This document shows positions 33,360-44,546 of a stretch of 64,000 bases of DNA, piece by piece. The translations under genes were made by a program, and so were the position numbers. The DNA is taken from contig CM043969.1 in the NCBI GenBank assembly GCA_014529385.2, forward strand, positions 17,902,446 through 17,966,445, read 5' to 3'. Positions within the stretch are counted from its first letter, which is position 1. Every line of letters starts with the position of its first letter. This DNA is from Adiantum capillus-veneris. Taxonomy: Eukaryota; Streptophyta; Polypodiopsida; Polypodiales; Pteridaceae. Under the pieces are notes generated by a model. The model was not told the origin of the DNA, did not search any database, and worked only from the letters and a program-made list of their open reading frames with translations.

Positions 33360-34412
33360 TTAACATTGCTGAGGAGTAGTAGAAGTGGTACGTAGCTTGG
33401 CCGGCACCATGTACTGTTGAGGCGGAAGAAGAGAGTTGTGGAGGGAGAAATTGATGCCGTTCTTGAGAAGCAGCATGAGACGATGCTCTTGGCAGTAGGA
33501 AACAACACGCTCGTATTCCTTGGTGGGCAGCAGGTTTCCGGAGAGAACAACGTACACGTCCTTGCCTAGGAGAAAAGAATGCGCAGAGCTGCCGGTGCTG
33601 GCCAACTGCACCCAACTTGACACGCGCTTCAGCGCGGCCTTCGCCTCCTTGTGGGTGAGCTTGTTACAATGAAACCCTATCGCCATTGCTCTCGGAGAGA
33701 CCAGCACCGCGTCCACCTCCTCGTTGTCCACTATGCGCAGCTGTGGCTTGCTCACCATGCCCGGAAATCCTGCTTTTTTGCAGAATATGCGCAGTAGCGC
33801 TTCCGTTAGCTCGCCTTCCTCCCCAAGCGCCCTGTTCGTGAGCTCCCTGCGCACTTGATTCACCGTTGCACGTAGACTTGCGAGGCTCTGCTGCTCAGAA
33901 GCGGAAGCAGAATTGTGGCTGCTCCTGTTGCGCCGCAACGCGCTCATCGCCATGTAGAAGGTGTTCTCGCGGAGATCCGAGAAGCAGCGCGTGCCATCGC
34001 CGGAGATTCGCCATGCTTTTGTGGCGGTGTCCTGTTGGGCCGGGACGAGGCACAAGAGACCGGAAGTGGCGAGCATGCGTCGGAAGTCGCGGGGGCTGCG
34101 CAGCCGAAGCGCGTAGACGCCTTCCCGCTCGCTGCTGCAGTCGACGATGTGGATACGCTTGGCATTGCTACATAGAGGAAGGGTATGAGGGCTGTCTGCA
34201 GGAGCAGGTGGATGATGATGAAGATGATCGGGAGGTGCAGGAGTAGAGGACAATCGAGGGGAAGCCGCCGGCTGCTGCTGCTGCTGCTGATCTACATGGC
34301 GGGCTGTGGTTGCGCAGTGAGAAGATTGTCGTGATGGGAGATTGAAGCGCGGCAAGATGCTGAAGAATAAGCCGTTGTGTCGAAGTAGCTGCTGATGGGC
34401 GAGCAAGGCCAT
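33360..34412 (-). CDS. Intronless hypothetical protein, probable organelle-targeted host gene
   Basis: 350 codons from ATG 34,412 to a stop at 33,360, uninterrupted and clearly richer in G+C than its surroundings. The first ~60 residues are rich in Arg, Ser and His with almost no acidic residues (LLRHNGLFFSILPRFNLPSR), as expected for a plastid or mitochondrial transit peptide, and are followed by a Gln run from CAG repeats (34,273-34,290) and a His/Pro-rich linker. The rest looks globular (GVYALRLRSPRDFRRML; VDAVLVSPRAMAIGFHC; RVVSYCQEHRLMLLLKNG). I do not recognise a domain. The opposite-strand frames of 73-126 codons are GC-rich shadows. It is the best host-gene candidate in the window, but a chance long ORF in GC-rich DNA cannot be excluded. 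Confidence 0.6.
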   Translation of the reverse strand: MALLAHQQLLRHNGLFFSILPRFNLPSRQSSHCATTARHVDQQQQQQPAASPRLSSTPAPPDHLHHHPPAPADSPHTLPLCSNAKRIHIVDCSSEREGVYALRLRSPRDFRRMLATSGLLCLVPAQQDTATKAWRISGDGTRCFSDLRENTFYMAMSALRRNRSSHNSASASEQQSLASLRATVNQVRRELTNRALGEEGELTEALLRIFCKKAGFPGMVSKPQLRIVDNEEVDAVLVSPRAMAIGFHCNKLTHKEAKAALKRVSSWVQLASTGSSAHSFLLGKDVYVVLSGNLLPTKEYERVVSYCQEHRLMLLLKNGINFSLHNSLLPPQQYMVPAKLRTTSTTPQQC

Positions 34413-34894
34413 CGACGTCGACGTCCTAAACGCTTGATCAAGCGTTGCACTTATGCCCTTTGAGCAGACGGCATCCTTTGATTAAGCGGCGCGACACACT
34501 CAACCCTTCGATGTCATTTCCATTTCACGTTGAGTACACATCTCCTTGTGCTTTTCTTTTTCTCCATTCCTCCTTTTTGTGACTTATATGAGATGCCAAG
34601 ACTAGTTAGCTTCAAAAGCATTCGATATTCCTTCACTGGCCTTTGCTTGTACCATCAATTGTAAAAATTAAGCAACGTGCGGTTGTCGCTTATGCAATGC
34701 CCACTAATTTCCCACCAAAAAATTATAACCGTCGTTGTTGACGTCACTACTTAAACGACATAAATTTTGCGACGCTTGTAACGACTGCAAACTAACTTTC
34801 GTCGCTTAAGCGACAATGTTGCATATGTGACACTTGCAAGTTCAAAAGAATTTTCCAAGAAGTTTGGGAGAGCCATTTGTTGCTCGTGCGACTT

Positions 34895-34897
<3 letters not shown>
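34413..34897. other. Upstream of the 350-codon ORF, nothing firm
   Basis: Contains a 14-base palindrome GTCGCTTAAGCGAC at about 34,801-34,814 amid other GTCG/CGAC words (34,690-34,815), possibly a small transposon remnant. No TATA box at a convincing distance. Confidence 0.4.
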
Positions 34898-34943
<46 letters not shown>

Positions 34944-35078
34944 ACGTTGCCCGCAACATCATTCACTGTGTTAGCTTAGGTAAAGCCTGCCCCCCCATGC
35001 ACACACACATAGTTCAACATACATACTCACACACGCACACACACACCTACACATGCATGCATACACACATACATGCAC

Positions 35079-35118
<40 letters not shown>

Positions 35119-35192
35119 CTTCGTTGCCCGTGACATCATTCACTGTGGTAGCTTAGGTAAAGCCTGCCCCCCCATGCACACACACATAGTTC

Positions 35193-35240
<48 letters not shown>

Positions 35241-35269
35241 CACATGCATGCATACACACATACATGCAC

Positions 35270-35304
<35 letters not shown>
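34898..35304. repeat. ~180-bp tandem duplication bounded by GA, TA and CA microsatellites
   Basis: The unit GAGCTWCGTTGCCCG ... TCATTCACTGTG ... GGTAAAGCCTGCCCCCCCATG ... CACATGCATGCATACACAC occurs at 34,939-35,080 and again at 35,117-35,270. GA runs precede both, and TA or CA runs differ between them. Confidence 0.85.
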
Positions 35305-35306
<2 letters not shown>

Positions 35307-36507
35307 TGAAATGATATTTTAACGTCTTCAAAAAGGCTAAAATGCCGTGTGAGATCCATCCCTTACAAACTAATGAATCTGATACCTTGTCAGAGTACAA
35401 AAAAAGATACAGAAGTGAATCTAGAAGTGCTACTAGCTTGAACGTGCACGGGGTATGTGTGACCATTGATACAATTGGTGCCCAATACAAGAGGGTGATA
35501 AATGGGTGATGAATCCATCCTCATATGTACTTTGGATGTCAAAATAGTATGGCTTGAATCCTCTACTGTAGTCTTTGTCGATGCTGTGAGGTTCCTCTCT
35601 TCAATTGTGGGCATCTCAATCTCCCTGTTGAGTAAGTGGGGATGATGATTAAGGCGAAAAAACTGATGAGGCGTTCATGGCTTAACAAGAAATGCAATTA
35701 GCAACACACTAATCAAGACAATGAGTACTCAATGGACAAGAAGATAACTACGATACATGAATGATAGAATGCATTATAAAGAGCTTGTACAGAGGAGCCA
35801 TTATATAGCCTTGTGGTAGAGTGTTCTTTTGACCTCATCAATGATGTATCTAGTGTGTAGGCATCTTCGAAATGTGGCAAAGCATGCTAGTCACTAGGTT
35901 CAATGTACCTAGCCAAATATGTGTAAGAGGAGTCCTACCAAACCCCGAGCAAAAACATCCGAGGAAACCAAAAACCGAGCAAGATAATTTGTGAAAGTAA
36001 GGTAATCTGAATGAATCGTAACTAAGCTCCCATTATTCATGGTTTGTAATGTGATATTCTTTATCTTCTTTCCAAAGACCATAACTTCAAAATGATAGTG
36101 ATGATCCTCTTATAGTGCCACTCGCTTACCTCCACCCTGGTAAGTAGGAAGTAGCATAAACCATTGGCTAGTGTTCACAAAAATAAAGGTTTAATATATT
36201 TGTAACCGGCTAAAAACTATGACTTTGTTGAATCTGTGACAAGAATCTGTGACAAACGTTGTTTACATAAGAAACACTTCAGAATCTATGACTTTGCCGA
36301 ATCTGTGACAAACGTTGTTTACATAAGATACACTTAAAAATTTTGAATATATTTGTTGGCTAGTTCCTATATTGCTACTCATTGGGACGAAATTGCTAGA
36401 TCTAGAACTCCATGTCCGCATGGATTGCTAGAGAGAGAGAAACAAAAAGGGAAAATTAGTAAAGGACTTAGAAGAAAAAGAAGAGAATTTTCAACGTCGT
36501 GGGAAAC

Positions 36508-36508
<1 letters not shown>
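35305..36508. other. Non-coding stretch
   Basis: No supported gene. A short direct repeat, AATCTGTGACAAACGTTGTTTACATAAGA, occurs around 36,245 and 36,299. Confidence 0.5.
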
Positions 36509-36916
<408 letters not shown>

Positions 36917-36969
36917 TTCCAACCTGACAAGCTTGCCATCGACAAGGCCTAATATGCCATCGACAAGAC

Positions 36970-37239
36970 CATTAATCTTGCAACCTTGAACCATGCAAGA
37001 ATTTTATAGACCCAAAACAGTTTTTATTATCAAAAGAGTACGTTGCAAAATTGTAAACTGAAACTCCTATCTCTAACATTGTAGCACAAAAAATTGATTT
37101 AAAATAGACAGATATAATGCAAAAAAAGACAATTTCATTAATCTTGCAACCTTGAACCATGCAAGAATTTTATAGACCCAATTCATTCTTTATTATCAAA
37201 AGAGTACATTGCAAAATCTGCAAACGAAAACTCCTATGA
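36970..37239 (+). repeat. ~103-bp direct duplication
   Basis: CATTAATCTTGCAACCTTGA through AAAACTCCTAT occurs at 36,970-37,070 and 37,136-37,237 with few differences, 166 bases apart. Confidence 0.85.
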
Positions 37240-37532
37240 AGAGTCACCATTCATCGTCAATAAATATGTTGCGTGTATGAGGTTGCTCACGAAGCCGCAA
37301 ATCAAAGCGACCATCTGATGCCATCCGTCTCACCTCCGCTTCAATATACATGGGTAATATAGTTCATAAAAAAACAAAAAATTATAAACTAGCCAATGAG
37401 TCTAATGGCAGCTTTTTACAATCAACAAGACATAGTGATAGATTATTAGACACACAATGGCATAAAAATACCAGAACACATATATGATAGAAAAAAGTAT
37501 GTAAAAGGTCCAACTATGGAATGGGAGTCTCA

Positions 37533-40500
37533 CTAGTCATCAAAAGGGTTCCCACCCATAGGCCTATCACCCTCATCCTCCATATCAATAGGCGTTGAAG
37601 CCTCCTCCCTGCTCAGCTTTTTGTGATGAAACATAGACTGCACAAAACCTGTAATAATACTATCATCATAATCCAAAGAACCACACACTCGACCCGAAGC
37701 TGCACATGCTGCCAACACAGGTGCAGTCCTGCATCCAAACTCCAAGCAAATGCCTCTACTCTTGCATAAGAACTCCACAAATGCACCCAAAAATGTAGAG
37801 CTCCTCTGCAATGTTCCACGCCAAGGCACTCTATCGGCGATAATAGATATTGAGGTATCGGGAATATAGTGCTGCATGATAGAATTTGTAGGCCTCATGC
37901 CAAGTGCTTGAAAAGAAGACATACTCTCTGCTATGTAAATAGGCGGTGTGGAACCCCGCCGTTGATGCACCAAGTAAAACATCGAGGTGTCAAACTACAG
38001 ACATATAATACCAAAAAAGTTATGTAAAAAAAAAAGGAACACACCTTACATAAACTACAAAAGAGAAATACAAGCTACCTGAACTTTGTCTACTCTTGCT
38101 TCCATGAAGCCGTAGGGAGTGTGATGAAGCACTACTATCCGTCAATAAATATGCATGTCAAAAGCAATGCAGAACCTTTCCACCCATCGAGGTGTATCAC
38201 CTTAATTGCAAAACAACACATGAGTGATTTGTATACTCAAATGTGAACCTCAAATACAAACTTTAAAGTGGTTAGAGATTACAAACCTGCAAAAGAGGCC
38301 ATGATTAACAACCAACCCAAGTCCGATAAAGTGTTCCATGCAAGATGAATTCCCGCACGGACATGATCCTCTGTGATCGTATCCCACATGGGCGAGACAC
38401 CATAGCCACTCATCAATCCTCCATATGGAAGGTCGAGGAAAATAAAATTTGCAGCCTAAGCAACTGACTTGTTGTTTCGCCTATAAACAAGATCACTTGG
38501 CCGGGCCTTGAGCATATGCTCATGAATCATAGCCCAAGATGGAGACCTTACTCCCAATGGTAAATCTCCAGAAATGGCAATGTAGTCCCCTGTGATAGCA
38601 ATACATTGATCAAAATCATGTCTAATATGACCATGCATCGAGACATTATCTGGATAATCAAATGAAAAGACACGACGCAATTGACAAGATCCACCAATAT
38701 CTGAGAAAGTAACGGCACAAAATTAGAGAAAGAAACATCATAATTGACTATAAAATGTAATGATGATATTAAGTACGAGAAGTACTACCATGTGAGGATG
38801 GCATAGCCTTCTCCATCAACTCATCTACAATAGTGTCTGCTATAGCTTCCTTTCCTTTTCGAGAAATCCCTTCTCATTGAAAATACTTTAGAGTTATCAA
38901 GTTTATACATTTCAAGGTTAAAGATGTGGATAAGGTTTTGTATCTCTACCTAAAGATGGTACTCGTACTTGTGTAGCCGGTCTAGGAGGAATCCCTGCAC
39001 CTCCAATTGCATCTCTGAGATCTCTCTCACAAGCTAAAACATGGCCTTTGTCCATGTCTATCCACCAAGGTCAAGCTTCAATCTCCCATGAAGAAAGATT
39101 ATGTAACTTCTCTGAATACATCATGAATCGGGTATCTTCAATTCTGTCCACTTTCTAGCAAGTAGTGGAATTGAACGAAGAATCTTTCGCAACACCAAAA
39201 AGTTCAAGAAGAATCTTGACAAAAACGACAATGGATACATTATTCTTAAACTACTATAAATAAAATTTATTTATTTACATAATGCCTTGGAAGCAAAAAT
39301 ACCTGTATGCCAATCTTTATGCAACCATACGCAAAGTGTCAAGCTTTTTGAGGGCTTGTTTATCAACATCTTTTGTTCTCATTTCCAAAGATACCTCCAA
39401 AGGAAAGAGATGTGGCCTAGCCTCAAGCTTTATCTCCTCAAAGTAGAACATAAGGGTATAGTCAGCTGACATTACAATATCTCCCCATGTACCCAACATA
39501 TCTGTCACCAACTGTGAGGCTCTATCATAGACCCTAGCCAAGAAACCCTCCCTACGATGCCAGCTTGAGTGGACACAAAAACAAATTGAAGAACAATTCA
39601 ATACTTGATTCAAGGCATTAAGAGTAGTGAAAAAAAATTCTCACGTTCTATAAGCAGCATCTCCTTTTTTGATGCCATATACTGTCTTAGTGAAATTGTC
39701 CGCCTCTAAAATAGATAAGCATAACAGCTTGTTTTGTATTGGAGCATCCACAATAGCAATTAAGTTAATCTTCTCTAATGTTGCCCAACTTCCAAGATCC
39801 CACCACAATGACAAGACTTTGCCAAGCCAATCCGAACCCAAGTGTGGATCCACAATGTTAAGAAGCTTACAAAACAAAAGAAAAGGTTCATTAGATGTGC
39901 GTAACTAAAAACCATACTATGAACACAACAAAACATACATACATAAAAGAATACCTTTCCAATCTTGTCACTATACTTTGTAGTGAGGCTGTGATAAATT
40001 TTCTCCTCCTCTTTCTTTAAATCCTCTTTAGCCAAACTTTCACGAGAGAGCTGATCAACCCTTATGTTATATTCCTTGGTCATTCGTACCTATCGAAAGC
40101 TTAAGGAATTAACAATCATTGCAAAATTGAATGTCTTGAAAATGAAAGAAAGAAAAAATTCTACTCACATCATACACAAGACGTGCAAGGTATTTTCGTG
40201 TCAATGGATACCAAAATTCCTCACCCTTAGAGTAACATTTTCTGACATCTGCAATCAATTTTTGATCTTTCTCTGGCAGGGCTTTTAAGTATACATTAGG
40301 ATCAGCAGCACAAATATGAGTCAAATTCACAATCTCATCCCGAAGATGCGTAGTGATAAGAGAATGGGAATTCACACCAAAAGAAAATCATTCAAAATTT
40401 CATAATTGTGTAAAAGACAAGGAAAACACTCAAGTTCTCACAAAAACAACAAAGAGCACTTACAAGTTCATTCTTTGTAGACTACTAAGCAAAGCAATCT

Positions 40501-41273
40501 CTGGCACTCTTGTAGGATCGATAATAGTACAAAGAACTCTACAATGCTTATCTTTTGATGTGGAAAATTTTTCTTTAATGGCTTGAGTCCATGCCATTGT
40601 TCGATGATTTCCCTCCCAAACAAAAACATGTGACCAACAAAATCTGACAACTTTGGGTTATTTTGCAACTTTATTTTGAACTCCTCATTGACCTCATTCC
40701 ACAGTGGATCCCACTCCTTCATAATCTCATCTACATAAGATTTAATATTCACATGCATAACAAAAAATAAAATCCAAGTATATCACAAAGCAAAATCAAA
40801 AAGTAATTCTCACATGTGAGCTTTTTTTCTTCTTTCTGACATGTCCACAAGGAAACAATGAAGGACCCCTTTTCTTGCATGTGGCCTTCTTTAGCAAAAG
40901 CTGACTTCAAACCACTTAAATCGTCTCTTAAACCACGAACTCTTGCATATGGATAAAGACGACAAAGAGGGATAGTGGGGCACTCAAAGCAGCTAAAGAG
41001 TCTAGTGGAAGCCAAAATATCTGCTCCTTTATGCGTAAATGCATTGGATTCATCTTTTGGCTCACTAGCTGCAGTAACCTCATCTCTGATCTCCCAAGGA
41101 ACTATCTGCAAATTACTTTCTTCAGCCGCTAAGATAGGATCTACCTCATGTAATGAACCTTGTTCCATCTCCGGTGACATCACATCGTCCTCAAGCATAT
41201 CCTGACTCGTTCCCATTTCCGTGCCTGGCACATAGCTGATTTGGTCTGTTGAATCATATGTTCCAATTGGCAA
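37533..41273 (-). pseudogene. 11-exon pseudogene: ParB-like motif plus permuted DNA-methyltransferase-like region
   Basis: Exons on the minus strand: 41273-40814, 40730-40464, ~40363-40169, 40089-39955, 39865-39645, 39563-39395, 39244-38950, 38869-38789, 38700-38287, 38200-38079 and 37994-37533. Nearly all junctions are GT/AG and keep phase, about 940 codons in total. Exon 2 has FVWEGNHRTMAW and then PEIALLSSLQRMN, the pattern of the ParB/sulfiredoxin fold (DGxHRxxA, later an ExxLxxxLQR-like helix). Exon 9 has FIFLDLPYGG, like the catalytic DPPY motif of amino-methyltransferases. Exon 11 has LEFGCRTAPVLAACAASGR, like the AdoMet-binding FxGxG motif; this order is that of permuted (beta-class) enzymes. 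Stops lie in exon 7 (TAG, TGA), exon 9 (TAG) and exon 10 (TGA); a frameshift lies near 40,625 in exon 2, and the exon 3 acceptor is not resolved. The start codon was not found. Confidence 0.65.
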
Positions 41274-42024
41274 GGTTCAAGTACTCTCCTGCTGGAACGA
41301 CCTCTAGATCTTGGACTGCAACAATGCCATAAGGACACAAAAGAGTTTAGAAAACCAACACCGATATAAGTTTTAGTGATCTCTAATAATAAAAATTTGG
41401 CCATGGTATCCTTTGGATATTGGACATAATTTCAAATAGTACATAAGGATTCTTAGTATCCACCTCACTTGAGAATTTAAACATTTAGAAAAGTTTCAAC
41501 TAAATCACAGCTCAAAAGTAAGAGAGGTTCTTATATTGACTCAAAAAGCTCTTAACTGACTCAAAAAGGAGCCCTTGACCCAACATAGCAAGCAAACACC
41601 TACAATCTCTTAAAGCAGAGAGCAATGTTGCACACAACTTCCTTATCAAGAAAATAATTGATCCAAATAACTAAAAAAAAGGGGAATGTCTCAACAAAAA
41701 ATGCACATGATAAGACACTTTATATAGCGCTCTATTTGCCAAACATGTTAAATATCTTTTCTCACACTTTGAGAAGCATATGGGTATCAAGCTATGATGC
41801 AGTCCAAAGGGATCTGCGTTGACGCAGATCCTTGGATACCATCAATAAAAGGCATATTTTCTCAATATATGAGTGGGCCAGTTGATTTTGAAATCCATTT
41901 CTTCTTGCAGCATAATAATGAAATGCATGGTCTCAACATACTTTAAATTATTCTTGATGTTAATTAGGCAGTATACTGTGTGTTCCATTGATGTCGTATC
42001 AGACAGTACGATAGTTTGAATCGG
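41274..42024. other. Intergenic stretch before the DNA-transposon block
   Basis: No gene. Contains one copy (41,808-41,836) of the GGATCTGCGT-centred palindrome that recurs four times at 51.6-52.4 kb. Confidence 0.5.
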
Positions 42025-42190
42025 CCAGGGCGCTAAGCCGTTTAAATTAGGTAGGACACATAGCCGTTTAAATTAGGTAGTAGGACACTAAGCGGTGTGT
42101 TTAAATCAGGTAGACTGTGTGCTTAAATTATACAAGACACTAAGTCGTTTGTTTAAGGCAGTAGGACACTAAGCCGTTTGTTTAAATCCA
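42025..42190 (+). repeat. Six imperfect ~28-bp tandem repeats at the left edge of the transposon block
   Basis: Variants of GACACTAAGCCGTTTG followed by TTTAAATYAGGTAG occur at about 42,029, 42,055, 42,082, 42,115, 42,136 and 42,165. Related words (GTTTGTTTAA, AAGACACTA) also occur outside the right inverted repeat at 51,518-51,573. Such arrays are typical of subterminal transposase-binding regions. Confidence 0.65.
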
Positions 42191-42238
42191 TTAGGAAAAA
42201 TATGAACCCTCTAGGGGCCCTTTGGGATTAAGGTTAAT
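42188..42238 (+). repeat. Left inverted repeat of the transposon block
   Basis: About 51 bases, roughly 80% matching the reverse complement of 51,438-51,504 apart from one indel. Weaker inverted similarity continues inward as A/T-rich sequence with AAAATC, TTTTTTGA and TCAAAA words. Confidence 0.75.
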
Positions 42239-42959
42239 TAGAGGCCAGCCAATGAGAAGAGGGTGGTGGACACACTCTATGCCCTCAAAAATGTAGGGGG
42301 ACAAAGTAGTCTTACACTTTTTAAATGGGCTCTTACCTAGTGAGAAGGTGGGGTGGGGTGGGGGGTGGGTGGGCCATATGGAACCTCCAACTTCCCTCCT
42401 TTTTGATCCGGTTTTGAAAAAATCCCAAAAATTTGAAATTTTTCAAAAATTTCAAAACTCAAATTTCATCTTCTGAAAACCTCCCTAAAACTATTTTATG
42501 GTCAAAAAAGCATTTTTTGATCTCAAAAAGTCAAAACGTGCATCCAAAAACCCTAAAATTCAAATTTTTTTAAAAACTTTTAAAAAATCTTTTTTTGCTA
42601 TCCAGAGCTCCCCCAAAAGTAGTTATTAGGCAAAAAGGGATTTTCTCTCTCTAGAACCCCTTTTCCAACCCCTCCTTGGTTGCAATCATCACACTCATCC
42701 TCTACTCCAACACTCTCTCTCTTTACACCATCTCCATTGCTGCAGCAAGGAAGCTCCTCTCTCCTCCCCTACCACCTTCCATTGCCACACCAAGCAAGGC
42801 TTATCCACCTTCTCCTCCCAGTGCCACACCAAGCAAGGGTTGTCCACCTTCTCCTCCCATTGCCACAAGGGTTGACCATTTTCTCATATCACTTTATCCC
42901 ACCTACATTGTAGCAACAAGCAAGGTTCTTCTCCTCCTCCTAGTTTGCTTTGCTCAACC
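42239..42959 (+). other. Subterminal region and 5' leader of gene A
   Basis: A/T-rich to about 42,640, then CT-rich with three repeats of TTCTCCTCCCA-type words (42,770-42,870) that look like a transcribed leader. The 119- and 77-codon frames here overlap each other and read Ser/Pro/Leu low complexity, so they are not called genes. Confidence 0.5.
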
Positions 42960-44300
42960 ATGGCCAACTCTACTTCGCAAAGGCGGCCAAAGGATGAGGT
43001 CACAACACTTGCATGCCACAACACTAGAGGTGTAGATGATGAGTGGGTGCCACAAGAGTTCACCAAAGGTGCTTGGGTATACATGCAACCATCTGCTGTT
43101 GGCCCTCATCGTGTGTGGAATCGTGCAAACTTGGATCTTCATTGGAAAGGAAAGCTCCTTGGCTTCAAGAGCCGCAAAGACAAGGGGACCGTAGCCATTG
43201 TACAACATGTTTTCTCAATGTCAACCATGCACTTGCAACAACCACCTCGATTTCCAACACATTGTAAGTACATGTTTTGAGAATACAAAGCTAGGTGTGA
43301 AATCACAGTGTAATGTTATTATGGATTCATACTTAACATTTGTCATGCATTTATAGTCATATTTCCATCCACGTTGGTGGAGGAGCAGCCACTACATAGT
43401 CTCTCCGGCACATTCAATGCTATACATGCGGATATTGGAGCAATAATGTTCCCGCATCTTTGCCCAACCAAACTGGTTCAAAGAAGGATTTTCTTCTATT
43501 CTCACTCCTATATTGTCCTTACTTCTACACAAGCATTTGGAACGCTTGAACCCATCAAAGTAACTTCCTTATTAAGTATGGAGTGGCTGGTCCCAGATTT
43601 GTGGTCGGTAGCATCTTTCAAGCAAAAGATGATAATGGATGTCCAAAACTCTTTGAAATACTCTAAAGCTTCTAGGTCTGTGGGCTTGAGCTGGTGTTTG
43701 CCTATTCATTGTTTTGTGCACATTTTTAAAGAGTTTGGATTTGTGGAGACTACCACAATGCTTGTATGTAAAGATGCGCATTACGAGGAATTAGGAAGGC
43801 TTTTAGAAGAGGACTGGGGTTTTGTGGAGGGCATGCACAACGGGGACCGGTACCGTTGTAAGGTTGGAGCTTCAGGTATTGGAATGCGCTATTTGAAATC
43901 CCGCACCTCCTTGTACATACGATTTCACTATGATCGTTGGATGTGCAAGCTTGGAGTGTGGACTCCCTTACAGAGTGTAGACGGCGCTATTGCAAGCTTT
44001 GACATTGCAGTGAAGATGCCCAACGATGCTTTGGAGGCAGTCCAAGTGAACAAGCATTGGACTCTCAGTAATGTTCGAGAACATTTGGTTATTATGGGTT
44101 TCGAGGCCCTTCAACAAGCACAATTTCATTTACAAGGTCACAAGGTGAGAATCCTTCCACCACATTTTCAATACATCATGGTTTGTCGATCATTAGATGC
44201 TTATTGTAATGAATGTCCGCAGATTGGGAAGAGAATGGAAGACAAATTGAAGGTCGAGGAGGACTGGGGGATAGATGGAACTATGCTATCGATCTTATAA
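42960..44300 (+). CDS. Gene A: intact two-exon unknown protein
   Basis: Exon 1 is 42,960-43,263 (ATG in ACCATGGCC, a good plant start context). The intron is 43,264-43,356 (GTAAGT ... TTATAG), and exon 2 is 43,357-44,300; the join keeps frame and gives 415 residues. It has no internal stop, unlike its three neighbours. Visible features are a basic N-terminus (QRRPKDEV), a Trp-rich stretch (FTKGAWVYMQP, HWKGKLLGFKSRKDK) and a C-terminal segment, WTLSNVREHLVIMGFEAL, of possible beta-grasp or helical type. I do not recognise the family. Its position just inside the left inverted repeat suggests an element-encoded protein. Confidence 0.65.
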
Positions 44301-44457
44301 CTTTGTAACTCTTGAAATTTTCATATTGATCCCCGCTGTAATCAACATGATTTGCTTCGACAAATCATGCCTTTGAATATAATTTTCTGCATTGGGATGA
44401 GAAATCATTTTTTGGTGAAAGTGCCTTTTTTTTTAATGTCTTAAAAAAAGGGTACAT

Positions 44458-44464
44458 TATAAAA
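44458..44464 (+). promoter_or_regulatory. TATA box of gene B
   Basis: ATTATAAAAGGGG, 89 bases upstream of the gene B ATG, followed by a CT-rich probable leader. Confidence 0.55.
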
Positions 44465-44546
44465 GGGGGGCCACCTAACTCATTCACTATTTTCACTTTT
44501 GCAACTCTTGAGCTCCTCCACTCTCTATCCACACCCCAGGCTAAAC

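Noticed and set aside
33866-34246. Plus-strand 126-codon ORF
   Set aside because: Lies antisense within the 350-codon minus ORF and is explained by high G+C.
42025-42190. CRISPR array
   Set aside because: The 28-bp repeats are contiguous, degenerate and lack unique spacers of constant length; the genome is eukaryotic.
42676-43035. 119-codon ORF upstream of gene A
   Set aside because: Low-complexity Ser/Pro/Leu from a CT-rich leader; overlaps the real exon 1 in another frame.
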